From Clostridiales bacterium (GTDB lineage Bacteria > Bacillota > Clostridia > Oscillospirales > Oscillospiraceae), in NCBI GenBank assembly GCA_012523085.1, contig JAAYJC010000013.1, positions 50,298 to 114,297 of the forward strand: a DNA stretch of 64,000 nt. The letters are read 5' to 3'. Below are positions 17,684 to 25,990 of this stretch, in pieces (position 1 is the stretch's first letter; the number at the start of each line of letters is the position of its first letter). The position numbers were made by a program, and so were the translations under genes. Under the pieces are notes generated by a model. That model was not told the DNA's origin. It worked only from the letters and a program-made list of their open reading frames with translations, and ran no database searches.

Positions 17684-18844
17684 ATGTTCAGCACATGGTC
17701 AAGCCCGAATCCGGTTTTATACGGAACCGGTTTCTCGAAGTCAACAGGTAAGCAGCTTAAAAAATTGGGATGTAAAAAGGTCATCATTGTTTATGACCAG
17801 GGAATCAAGGCGGCCGGCGTTTCAGATAAGATCATCGGATACATAAAAAACGCCGGGATTGATGTTGTAGAATATGACGGTGCTTTATCCGATCCGCCCG
17901 ACTGGTCGATTAATGAGGCCGGAAATTTGGCGCGTTCGGAAAACGTGGACGGTGTGGTCGGCATTGGTGGCGGAAGCGCGCTGGATACAGCCAAGGGTGT
18001 GGACATCCTTTTGAGCAATGAGCCGCCGATCAACCGGTATTTTGCAAAACCCAGCCTGCCTCCTGCCGGGGATATTTCCTCGCTCAAACCGCTGATCGTT
18101 CTCCCGACAACGGCGGGAACGGGAAGCGAGGTCACACCGGGCGGTGCGGTGACCGATACCGAGAACAATACAAAAGAGAACTTTGTCTGTCCCGTAACGC
18201 TTGGTATCATTGATCCGGAGCTGACGGTTTCACTGCCTCCTTCCGTTACAGCTTTTACAGCTTTTGACGCACTTTCCCACTCTATTGAAGCAATTGTATC
18301 CAATGAACCGAATGCATTCAGTGAACTTTTCGGAAGCCAGGCAATCACATTGATCGGCAAATACCTTCCGATAGCCGTTCGCGACGGGGGTAATATTGAA
18401 GCGCGCGAGAGCTTATTGCTCGCGGCTACAATGGCGTCTATGTCTATTCTGGGGCCTTATTGCAACATCCCGCATGATGTTGGTGCGGTGATCGGAATTG
18501 AGCACCATCTTCCCCATGGCATCGCAGTCAGCAGCGCTCTGCCTGAAGTCTTGAGATTTATTGCGTCCTGCGTACCTGATAAGGTTAAGCTGATCGCCCG
18601 GTGCCTTGGTGCGGAGCTATCAGAAAGCGCATCTCCCGATGAAATCGGAGAGATTGCAGGCTCTGCGGTCAGAAACCTGATGGACGAGGCAAAGCTTCCG
18701 AAGCTTCGGACCTTTATCAAAACAAAGGAAGAGCTGCTGGCGTGCGTACCGAAAATTATGGAGACGCAGAATTTCCATTTCTCACCCCGGGCTGTCACGC
18801 GGGCTGATATCCGGGATATCTTGTCAACTGCGTATGACACTTAA
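17684..18844 (+). CDS. Iron-containing alcohol dehydrogenase, paralog 2
   Basis: A 386-residue group III alcohol dehydrogenase. Motifs: GIGGGSALDTAKG near residue 95, PTTAGTGSEVT, the Asp/His metal ligands in FDALSHSIEA, and histidines in NIPHDVGAVIGIEHHLPHG. The start at 17684 has GAGGTGG upstream and matches the N-terminus of the next gene (SSPNPVLYGTG versus SSPNPVLFGVG). It is followed within 70 bases by paralog 3, pointing to tandem duplication and divergence. It opens the plus-strand cluster that continues into glycyl radical enzyme 1. Confidence 0.92.
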   Translation: MFSTWSSPNPVLYGTGFSKSTGKQLKKLGCKKVIIVYDQGIKAAGVSDKIIGYIKNAGIDVVEYDGALSDPPDWSINEAGNLARSENVDGVVGIGGGSALDTAKGVDILLSNEPPINRYFAKPSLPPAGDISSLKPLIVLPTTAGTGSEVTPGGAVTDTENNTKENFVCPVTLGIIDPELTVSLPPSVTAFTAFDALSHSIEAIVSNEPNAFSELFGSQAITLIGKYLPIAVRDGGNIEARESLLLAATMASMSILGPYCNIPHDVGAVIGIEHHLPHGIAVSSALPEVLRFIASCVPDKVKLIARCLGAELSESASPDEIGEIAGSAVRNLMDEAKLPKLRTFIKTKEELLACVPKIMETQNFHFSPRAVTRADIRDILSTAYDT

Positions 18845-18911
18845 CCTCAAACGCATTGATAACTCAAATACATGGCAGATGCGAAAAATCGATATAAAGG
18901 GAGACAGCTAT

Positions 18912-20096
18912 ATGGAAAGTACATTTTCAAGCCCGAATCCTGTGCTATTCGGAGTCGGTACATCCAAGCAAACAGGCGAGAAGCTAAAAGAGTTCGGCTG
19001 CAAAAAAGTATTGGTTGTTTATGATAAAGGAATAAAGGCATCCGGCATTGCCGATAAAATCATCGCAATCATCAATGAAGCCGGTATAGGAACAGTCAGC
19101 TTTGACAGCGTTTTAGCCGACCCGCCCGACTGGTCCGTTGAAGAGGCAGGTGCGCTGGGGGTTCGGGAAAATGTTGACGGTGTTGTCGGCGTTGGCGGCG
19201 GAAGTTCTTTGGATACGGCAAAGGCAGCAAAGCTTTTGCTCACCAACCCACCGCCGATTCATCAATATTTCGGGCGAGAGGGTGTTGTGACAAAGCCCAG
19301 CAAGCCCCTGATTGTTATCCCAACAACGGCGGGTACCGGCAGTGAGACGACGCCCGGCGGCGTAATCACCGACACGAAGCAGAACATTAAAACCAATATC
19401 GCCGGTACCGGCTGTTCGGTAAACCTCGGAATTGTCGACCCGGAGCTGACGCTGGGGCTTCCGCCTTCCATTACCGCATCGACCGGAATGGACGCATTGT
19501 GCCACGCCATAGAGTCCTATACATCCTTAAGAGCGAACAGTTTTAGTGAGCTGACCGGTAGGAAGGCAATTATGCTTGTCGGGAAATACCTCGTCAGAGC
19601 CTATGAAAACGGATCGGATCTTGAAGCCAGGGAAGGTATGATGCTTGCCTCGACTTTGGGCGGAATATCGATGTCCGGACCTCTGTGCCATCTGGCGCAT
19701 GATATCGGTAAGGTGCTGGGCGCCAAATTCCATATACCGCATGGCAATGGCTGCGCGTCATGCCTGCCGCAGGTTCTTGCGGTTATTGCGCCCGCTGTTC
19801 CGGAAAAAGTCCGATATATTGCTGAATGCTTCGGCATGAGAATCCCCGAAGGAGCCTCGAATGAGGAAATAGGTAAAGCGGCATATGATGTTATAAGAGA
19901 TGTGATGAAGAAAATCAACCTACCGAATCTCAAAGCGTTTAATGTAAAGCTCGACGAGCTTCTTGAGGTCGTGCCTGAAGGGGTGCAGATGCAGCAGGAT
20001 GGATTGGTAAAGCTGTTTGGACAGGGCACTTCTCCGGTTAAGGCGACAAAGGAGCTTGTTGCTGAGATTATCACCAGAGCTTATCATGAAAACTAG
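18912..20096 (+). CDS. Iron-containing alcohol dehydrogenase, paralog 3
   Basis: A 394-residue relative of the preceding gene with GVGGGSSLDTAKAAK, PTTAGTGSETTPGG, metal ligands in MDALCHAIESY and LAHDIGKVLGAKFHIPHG. The start at 18912 is supported by AAGGGAG; the longer frame from 18834 overlaps the previous gene and has no ribosome site. It is 58 bases upstream of glycyl radical enzyme 1. Tandem alcohol dehydrogenases next to a glycyl radical enzyme often dispose of aldehyde products or balance NADH; here that is an inference from context. Confidence 0.92.
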   Translation: MESTFSSPNPVLFGVGTSKQTGEKLKEFGCKKVLVVYDKGIKASGIADKIIAIINEAGIGTVSFDSVLADPPDWSVEEAGALGVRENVDGVVGVGGGSSLDTAKAAKLLLTNPPPIHQYFGREGVVTKPSKPLIVIPTTAGTGSETTPGGVITDTKQNIKTNIAGTGCSVNLGIVDPELTLGLPPSITASTGMDALCHAIESYTSLRANSFSELTGRKAIMLVGKYLVRAYENGSDLEAREGMMLASTLGGISMSGPLCHLAHDIGKVLGAKFHIPHGNGCASCLPQVLAVIAPAVPEKVRYIAECFGMRIPEGASNEEIGKAAYDVIRDVMKKINLPNLKAFNVKLDELLEVVPEGVQMQQDGLVKLFGQGTSPVKATKELVAEIITRAYHEN

Positions 20097-20154
20097 GCGA
20101 CAAGATGCCTGTGCGGAATAATGATTCGGTACAAGCGAAAAGGCAGGTATGAAA

Positions 20155-22674
20155 ATGGCAATAAACAAAGTGAATCCCGATGAAATACGCGGTGTAAGCG
20201 TTATAACCCCAAGGCTTCAAAAATTGAAGCGGGAATGGGAGCAGGCGGAGCCTCAGGTATATGTGGACGATACACTTTTGTTCACTAAATCCTGGAAGGA
20301 AACTGAAGGTCTGCCGATAGATATCCGCTGGGCAAAGGCATTTGAGAAAAGACTTCTGGAATGTCCACTGCTGATTAGAGATGATGAACTTGTGGTCGGA
20401 TCTTTAACCAAGTTCATCCGGGGCAACGGAACGTTGTGCGCGATGAAGCCGAGGGAAATTCTGGAGATGTGCCAGTCAGGTAAATTTGCACGGAAAACCA
20501 GCGATACGGAATCGACAAAAATTACGCCCGAGGATCTTCAGGCGCTCAAAGAAGACGCGGAATACTGGTGCGATAATATTCCGAAGGTCAGTACTGTGAA
20601 TGCTGCCCTGGAATACGACATGGGTCCGGATGTTTTCGACCTGCTATTTGACAGGGGGTGCGTCTTTGAAGGGCGCGGCGTACGCTTTAAGATGGACAGA
20701 GGTTTGTTTCAAAATTACAGTGCGTACGGCGGGGGTGTGGCTCAGGTCAGTGCCAAATGCGTAGAAAACGGTTTAAATTATGTCATTGATTTATGCAAAA
20801 AAGAGCGCGAGAGAATGATGCTGGAGGGCGACAACGAAAATTCCCACGGCTCGGCTCAGTTTTTACGCAAGTACTGGCTTTTGGAAGCGTGCATAATATC
20901 CTGCAACGCATTTATCCGGTTTTCAAAAAGACATGCCGACCTGGCAAGGGAAATGGCGGAAAGAGAAAACCGTCCTTTAAGAAAGGCAGAGCTTTTAAGA
21001 ATTGCAGACGCCTGTGAACGCGTACCGGCAGAGCCGCCGCGTGACTTCTTTGAGGCTGTCCAGTGCGTTCGGCTGTACCATCTGGTTTGCTGGAAGGAAA
21101 GCTCTGACCGCCCCGAGGTACCGATTGGTCGGCTTGACCAGATACTATATCCGTATTATCAAAAAGACAAGGAAGCCGGAAGGATTACCGCGCAGGAGGC
21201 TGCCGAGTTGCTTGGCGCGTTATGGCTCAAGATCAGGGAATGCGAAAACTTGGTTACAATACCGCGCTCTCAAAGGGCTGCGCCCGGATCCCTGCTGCCG
21301 AATATCACACTCTGTGGCGTAAATGAGAACGGGGAGGATTTGACGAACGAAATATCCTGGCTTATTCTGGAGGCAATGGCGCAGGTTAAGCTTTCTGAGC
21401 CGGCGATTTATGTGCGCTACAACCCCGACATGGACCCCGCATTTATCTTGCATGCGCTGCGCTGCAATGTTGAGTTCGGCGGCGGAAACCCGGCATTTTT
21501 AAACGACAGACTTGGAACACAGCGTTATTTAGATAGAGGCGTTCCGATAGAGGATGCCTGCAACTGGAACGCCAGCGGTTGTCTGGGCTACCACCTTGAT
21601 TGTATGGAGCATCTGGGTGGGGGACACAACATCAACCAGATTAAGCTGTTGGAGCTTGCGTTAAACGACGGCTTTGATCCGAGGACACAAAAGCAGCTCG
21701 GACCGAAGACCGGAGATCCGCGGACTTTTACCGACATTGAACAGGTCATGGCGGCATACTTTAAGCAACTGGCGTATTTTGTGCCGCTTCTTCATAGAAT
21801 CAAGGTGCTGTCGCTGGCAACGGAAATTACGGATGGACCTATGAGTGGGCTGCGCTGCGCGATGCAATACGAAGACTGCATCCGCGAGGGTTTGACGCCG
21901 AAAGAAGGCGGAGCCAGATACCCCGAGGGCAGGACATCATGGCTTGGAAGCCGCGGTATGGTTGATATAGCTGACAGCCTGTCGGCGATTAAAAAGCTTG
22001 TCTTTGATAAAAAAACCGTCACAATGGATAGGCTTCTGGACGCATGCGCAAAGGACTGGGAGGGTTATGAGCAGCTTCATCAAATGTGCCTGAACGCACC
22101 GAAATACGGCAATGACGATGATTATGTCGACGATATATACGATGAGCTGTCAACGAAAGTACCGGAGATCATGCAAAGATGGATAGATCCGATAACAGGC
22201 AAAAAGCCGATGCTGTTTATCGGCGCAGCGGCCGGCCATATTGCGATCGGAACGGCTGTGGGCGCATTGCCCAACGGCAGAACGGCGGGCTCCCCGGTTA
22301 ACGATGCCGCCTGTTCGGTCATGCCGGGCATGGATGTAAACGGTCCGACCGCAGCGATCAACTCCGCTACAAGGGGCCCTTACGCAAAAGAGTTCGTCGG
22401 ATATGCGATGAACATGAAGTTTTCAAAATCCGTTTTGAATACCGACGAAAAGTTGCAGAAGCTGGCGTGGCTTATAAAGGCTTTCATGAAAAGAGACGGA
22501 TGGCACATTCAGTTTAACATCCACAGCAGAGAGGAGCTTCTTGACGCACAGAAGTATCCGGATCAGCATAAGAATCTTCTGGTCAGGGTTGGGGGCTATA
22601 GTGCCTACTTCATTGATCTGCCGCATGAACTGCAAAATGAGATTGTTCAGCGGTCCATGCACGACAGGTTGTAG
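20155..22674 (+). CDS. Glycyl radical enzyme 1 (PFL-like superfamily, unusual active site)
   Basis: An 839-residue homodimeric radical enzyme. The glycyl radical loop RVGGYSAYF places the radical glycine at about residue 814, near the C-terminus as in the family. The catalytic thiyl cysteine is Cys476 in NWNASGCLGYH. Diol/glycerol dehydratase, choline lyase and hydroxyproline dehydratase have Cys-x-Glu there; this protein has Cys-Leu-Gly, so the usual general acid/base is missing. It also lacks the adjacent double cysteine of pyruvate formate-lyase. The ATG at 20155 has AGGCAGG seven bases upstream. Its activase (23118), a B12 mutase and a MutL-like protein follow on the same strand. The reaction is unknown. 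Confidence 0.88.
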   Translation: MAINKVNPDEIRGVSVITPRLQKLKREWEQAEPQVYVDDTLLFTKSWKETEGLPIDIRWAKAFEKRLLECPLLIRDDELVVGSLTKFIRGNGTLCAMKPREILEMCQSGKFARKTSDTESTKITPEDLQALKEDAEYWCDNIPKVSTVNAALEYDMGPDVFDLLFDRGCVFEGRGVRFKMDRGLFQNYSAYGGGVAQVSAKCVENGLNYVIDLCKKERERMMLEGDNENSHGSAQFLRKYWLLEACIISCNAFIRFSKRHADLAREMAERENRPLRKAELLRIADACERVPAEPPRDFFEAVQCVRLYHLVCWKESSDRPEVPIGRLDQILYPYYQKDKEAGRITAQEAAELLGALWLKIRECENLVTIPRSQRAAPGSLLPNITLCGVNENGEDLTNEISWLILEAMAQVKLSEPAIYVRYNPDMDPAFILHALRCNVEFGGGNPAFLNDRLGTQRYLDRGVPIEDACNWNASGCLGYHLDCMEHLGGGHNINQIKLLELALNDGFDPRTQKQLGPKTGDPRTFTDIEQVMAAYFKQLAYFVPLLHRIKVLSLATEITDGPMSGLRCAMQYEDCIREGLTPKEGGARYPEGRTSWLGSRGMVDIADSLSAIKKLVFDKKTVTMDRLLDACAKDWEGYEQLHQMCLNAPKYGNDDDYVDDIYDELSTKVPEIMQRWIDPITGKKPMLFIGAAAGHIAIGTAVGALPNGRTAGSPVNDAACSVMPGMDVNGPTAAINSATRGPYAKEFVGYAMNMKFSKSVLNTDEKLQKLAWLIKAFMKRDGWHIQFNIHSREELLDAQKYPDQHKNLLVRVGGYSAYFIDLPHELQNEIVQRSMHDRL

Positions 22675-22749
22675 CTTCCGCCAAATACGTAAAGATGATA
22701 GGCCGCCATTCTTCCGAATTAACGGCTTTCGTGATCTAATTAATGCCTG

Positions 22750-23016
22750 CTGAACAATTCAAAAACGCAACAGCTGCAATACTTTGACAGCGTTTTTGAA
22801 TTGTTCAGATTCAAGGTTTTTTGCTGTGAACAGCAGAAAACCTTGAACCATGGATTTGCGGCGTGTATCCGCAGATCCATTCAGGCAGACAATCATTGTA
22901 ACTGAAACGGCAAAACAGGCCCATTTTGCCGTCAAAAAGAGCAGTTTTTACTCTTTTTGCAAATGCGTTTCGCAAAACGCATTTGTTCCACTGAACAAAC
23001 GCATTTGTTCAGTGGA
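22750..23016 (+). repeat. Array of seven consecutive hairpins between the glycyl radical enzyme and its activase
   Basis: Seven inverted repeats follow one another: 22750-22808 (19-bp perfect arms, 21-base loop), 22810-22847 (18 bp, one T/G wobble), 22850-22880 (12 bp, one T/G wobble), 22907-22932 (9 bp), 22933-22959 (9 bp), 22960-22985 (11 bp, CGCA loop), 22987-23016 (13 bp, CGCA loop). The wobbles are G-U only if the plus strand is transcribed, which is the direction of both flanking genes. There is no T run, so these are not ordinary terminators. The last hairpin and its junction recur at 63965-64000 in inverted orientation. The rest of the 22675-23117 gap shows no gene. Confidence 0.85.
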
Positions 23017-23117
23017 CATTAACATTGCAAAAAAGAAAAGCATCATATCTGGGCGTGTAGTAGCCGCTGTACCCGGTTTTACCAGTGTTTAAGGCAGCAT
23101 ATAGATACGGAGGGCAA

Positions 23118-24029
23118 ATGGATAACTCAGAAGGAATTGTTTTCAATATTCAGCGGTACAGCATCGACGACGGGCCCGGTGTGAGGACCACAGTATTTGT
23201 AAAGGGTTGTCCATTGACGTGTCTGTGGTGTTCCAATCCCGAGTCTCAAAACCCGATGCCTGAGGTGTCATATAGGTACACATCCTGCAAGCGTTGCGGT
23301 ACCTGCGTTGATGCTTGCCCTGTACATGCAATCAGCCTTACACATGACGGTGTGCATATCGACCGTAAACTGTGTACAAGCTGCGGATCCTGCATTGAAT
23401 CCTGCTTATACGAAGCGCTGGCGATGTCGGGAAAGAAAATGACCGTAGACGAGGTCTTTAAAGTAGCATGTAAGGACAAGGATTATTTTGAGGTATCCGG
23501 AGGCGGCTTAACCGTCTCGGGCGGCGAGATTTTGGCCCAGCCGGATTTCGTTGCGGAGCTGTTCAGGCGCTGCAGGGATGAGGGCATTCATACCTGCGCA
23601 GATACATCCGGTTGTGGTGAAAAAGCGGCAATGGAGAAAATTCTAACATACAGTGATCTTATATATTTTGATATAAAGCATATGGATAGCGATAAGCATC
23701 AGCTGTACTGCGGCGGGCCAAATGACCGTATTTTGGATAATCTGAAGCTGGTTGTGAATAGTGGTGTTCCCATCGTCATAAGGGTCCCGCTTATCCCCGG
23801 ATACAACAATTCGGATGAGAACATTGCGCATATTTCACAAACCATAGTTGAATTTAACAAAGATATACCGGTCAATATCCTGCCGTATCACCGATACGGA
23901 GCGAATAAATATAGGATGCTCGATATGGTTTACCCTTTAGATAATGTAGTAAGCTTGACCGAAGACGAGCTTAAAAGAGCAAGGCAAATCATAGAGTCAT
24001 ACGGACTGAATTGTGAAATATCGGTTTGA
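23118..24029 (+). CDS. Glycyl radical enzyme activase (radical SAM)
   Basis: A 303-residue S-adenosylmethionine enzyme that abstracts hydrogen from the radical glycine of a glycyl radical enzyme. The SAM [4Fe-4S] motif is CPLTCLWCSNPES near residue 30. It is followed by an 8Fe ferredoxin-like insert, CKRCGTCVDACP and CTSCGSCIESC, which marks activases of non-PFL glycyl radical enzymes. Later motifs VSGGEILAQ and DTSGCG fit. The ATG at 23118 has GGAGGG before it; the frame from 23085 would add eleven unrelated residues. It presumably serves enzyme 1 and may also serve enzyme 2 at 42179, which has no adjacent activase. Confidence 0.93.
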   Translation: MDNSEGIVFNIQRYSIDDGPGVRTTVFVKGCPLTCLWCSNPESQNPMPEVSYRYTSCKRCGTCVDACPVHAISLTHDGVHIDRKLCTSCGSCIESCLYEALAMSGKKMTVDEVFKVACKDKDYFEVSGGGLTVSGGEILAQPDFVAELFRRCRDEGIHTCADTSGCGEKAAMEKILTYSDLIYFDIKHMDSDKHQLYCGGPNDRILDNLKLVVNSGVPIVIRVPLIPGYNNSDENIAHISQTIVEFNKDIPVNILPYHRYGANKYRMLDMVYPLDNVVSLTEDELKRARQIIESYGLNCEISV

Positions 24030-24049
24030 ATAATGCGAGGAGAAGGCAT

Positions 24050-25969
24050 ATGATTAAGGTCAGACAACGGAAAACGGACGAAGAAACATTCATGAAGATG
24101 CGAAAAGAGGTTCTCTCGGCATGGCCTACCGGTAAAGAGGTGGATTTAGAAGAAGCCGTGGCATATCAAAAGAGCCTGCCTGAAAGCAAAAACTTTACAA
24201 AAGTTTTACAAAGCTATCACGCGCAGGGCAAGACCGGGCTTTTTCCGCGCTCCGGTGTGCCGGTGGTTGAGGAGGAAATTAAACTGCTCAGGTCTTTAAA
24301 TGAGGTCGGGGTTCGCTTATTCCCGTTCACGACCGATGCCTATACGCGCAACCTGCAATTGGATAAGGCACAAAAGGGCCTTGAGGAGAGCATCAGGACC
24401 GGAAAAATGAAGCTGAACGGTTATCCGATCATTAACCACGGTGTCAGGACAACTCGAAAGGTTGTGGAGTCCTGTGAAGGTGCTTTTGATCCGAGAAGCT
24501 CGAGGGTTGCCAATAGTTTTGTTGGCGAAATTGCTTTTGCATCCGGTATGACCGCAATGCCGAATAGTTTTTTTGGCTGGATCGGCGGATATGACAAAAG
24601 AGCCACAGTGGAAGAGTGCATCGAAACGGCGCAATACCTTGGAAGGCTGATTGGCTATTATGCCGAAAGGGGCGTCATCATCAGCACAGATTGTCACGGC
24701 TGGCTGCCTAACGGTGTCATTCCGATGTATGTTAATATAGCAACGCAGATCATCGAGGCGATGGTTTCGGCTGAGCAGGGTGTGAAAAGCGTTGTGCCTC
24801 TTTTAAACTTCCAGGGCAACATAAATCAGGACATAGCCGAAATAAGAGCGGGCACAAGATTGTTCCGACGCTATTTGGACAAATTCGGGTACAAGGACAC
24901 AATCATCGCCGGACTTATCGGAAACCAGTCTTCATTGTTTCCGTTTCCGCAGGATATCGGGAACGCGTTCGGGTACATAAACTATGTGGCGATGCTGGCA
25001 GCGATGGCCGGGCTTGATGCCTGTTCGGTTAAAACGGTGGACGAAGCGGTTGGTGTACCAAGTATTGAATCTCACATGCAAACCTACCGATCTGCCGGTT
25101 GGATCTTCAATGTTGTCCGGCAGCAGAGATTTACAATCGATTCCGCCGATATCAGACTGGAGGAGAAGATGACCGAGCTGGCCGTCGGTGCGATAATCGA
25201 CAAGGTTGCCGAAATGGGCGACGGTGATATTGCGGTCGGCGTTGTTAAGGCTGTTGCCTCCGGGGTGCTGGATTCACCGTTTTCGATCAATATTTACGTT
25301 AAAGACCGGGTCATGGGTGCGCGGGATTCATACGGCGCTTGCCGGTATATTGATTTTGGAAACCTTCCGATTCCCGAAGAAGTTAAGGAATTTCACCGGG
25401 AGAAAATAAAAGAAAGGGAGAAAGCAGAGGGTGTAAAGCTCGATTATTCGGCATCGCTCAATGATTTTTGGGCCCTGTCCAAGGGAATGGTTGTCGGTGA
25501 GATAATAAAGCGGGACATGGAGGAAAATACGGTTTCGGATGAAATGGACAGAATACCGACGATTATCACCGGTACGGTCGGGGTTGACGCTCATGTAATT
25601 GGAACCAAGATTATATCCAGAGCCCTAAGAGAAGACGGCTTTAAGGTGATAGCGCTCGGCGCGCAGACGCCGGCGGATGAGTTCATTAAAGCCGCGCAGG
25701 AGACTGACGCTGATGCGATATTAATCACCTCGCTATACGGTATGGCAGAAATGGACCTGCAGGGCTTTCGCAATAAATGCGTTGAGGCCGGGATAGGGGA
25801 CATTCTTTTGTATATCGGCGGAATTCTCGGTGTGGCGAAGCATAATTTTTCGGAAGATAAGGCGATATTTAAAGCAATCGGATTTGACCGGGTATATCCG
25901 CCGGAATCCGATGTCAAAGAATCCATATCGGATCTGCGGTTTGACCTGAAGTCACGGGGCAAAATCTGA
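24050..25969 (+). CDS. Fused B12-dependent carbon-skeleton mutase (MutE-type catalytic plus MutS-type cobalamin domain)
   Basis: A 639-residue protein. Residues ~1-480 match the catalytic epsilon subunit of glutamate mutase (NHGVRTTRK, AEQGVKSVV, DFGNLPIPEEVKEFHRE). Residues ~500-639 match its cobalamin-binding sigma subunit, with D-x-H-x-x-G as VDAHVIG (His ~515) and LYGMAEMD...YIGG. The two are normally separate proteins. From memory of glutamate mutase, the carboxylate-binding arginines appear kept (FPRSGVP, AYTRN, DPRSS), but the glutamate that binds the substrate amino group aligns with Pro171, so glutamate is unlikely as substrate. The ATG at 24050 has GAGGAGAAGG upstream. It lies 20 bases after the activase. 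Confidence 0.85.
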   Translation: MIKVRQRKTDEETFMKMRKEVLSAWPTGKEVDLEEAVAYQKSLPESKNFTKVLQSYHAQGKTGLFPRSGVPVVEEEIKLLRSLNEVGVRLFPFTTDAYTRNLQLDKAQKGLEESIRTGKMKLNGYPIINHGVRTTRKVVESCEGAFDPRSSRVANSFVGEIAFASGMTAMPNSFFGWIGGYDKRATVEECIETAQYLGRLIGYYAERGVIISTDCHGWLPNGVIPMYVNIATQIIEAMVSAEQGVKSVVPLLNFQGNINQDIAEIRAGTRLFRRYLDKFGYKDTIIAGLIGNQSSLFPFPQDIGNAFGYINYVAMLAAMAGLDACSVKTVDEAVGVPSIESHMQTYRSAGWIFNVVRQQRFTIDSADIRLEEKMTELAVGAIIDKVAEMGDGDIAVGVVKAVASGVLDSPFSINIYVKDRVMGARDSYGACRYIDFGNLPIPEEVKEFHREKIKEREKAEGVKLDYSASLNDFWALSKGMVVGEIIKRDMEENTVSDEMDRIPTIITGTVGVDAHVIGTKIISRALREDGFKVIALGAQTPADEFIKAAQETDADAILITSLYGMAEMDLQGFRNKCVEAGIGDILLYIGGILGVAKHNFSEDKAIFKAIGFDRVYPPESDVKESISDLRFDLKSRGKI

Positions 25970-25990
25970 CCTTATATACCGGAAAAGGCG

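Noticed and set aside
22750..23016. CRISPR-like array
   Set aside because: The seven units differ in sequence and length and are self-complementary hairpins, not direct repeats with spacers; no cas genes are present.
24050..25969. Calling the mutase glutamate mutase or 2-methyleneglutarate mutase
   Set aside because: The amino-binding glutamate appears lost, and no nicotinate fermentation or methylaspartate genes (methylaspartase, methylitaconate isomerase, dimethylmaleate hydratase) are seen nearby.
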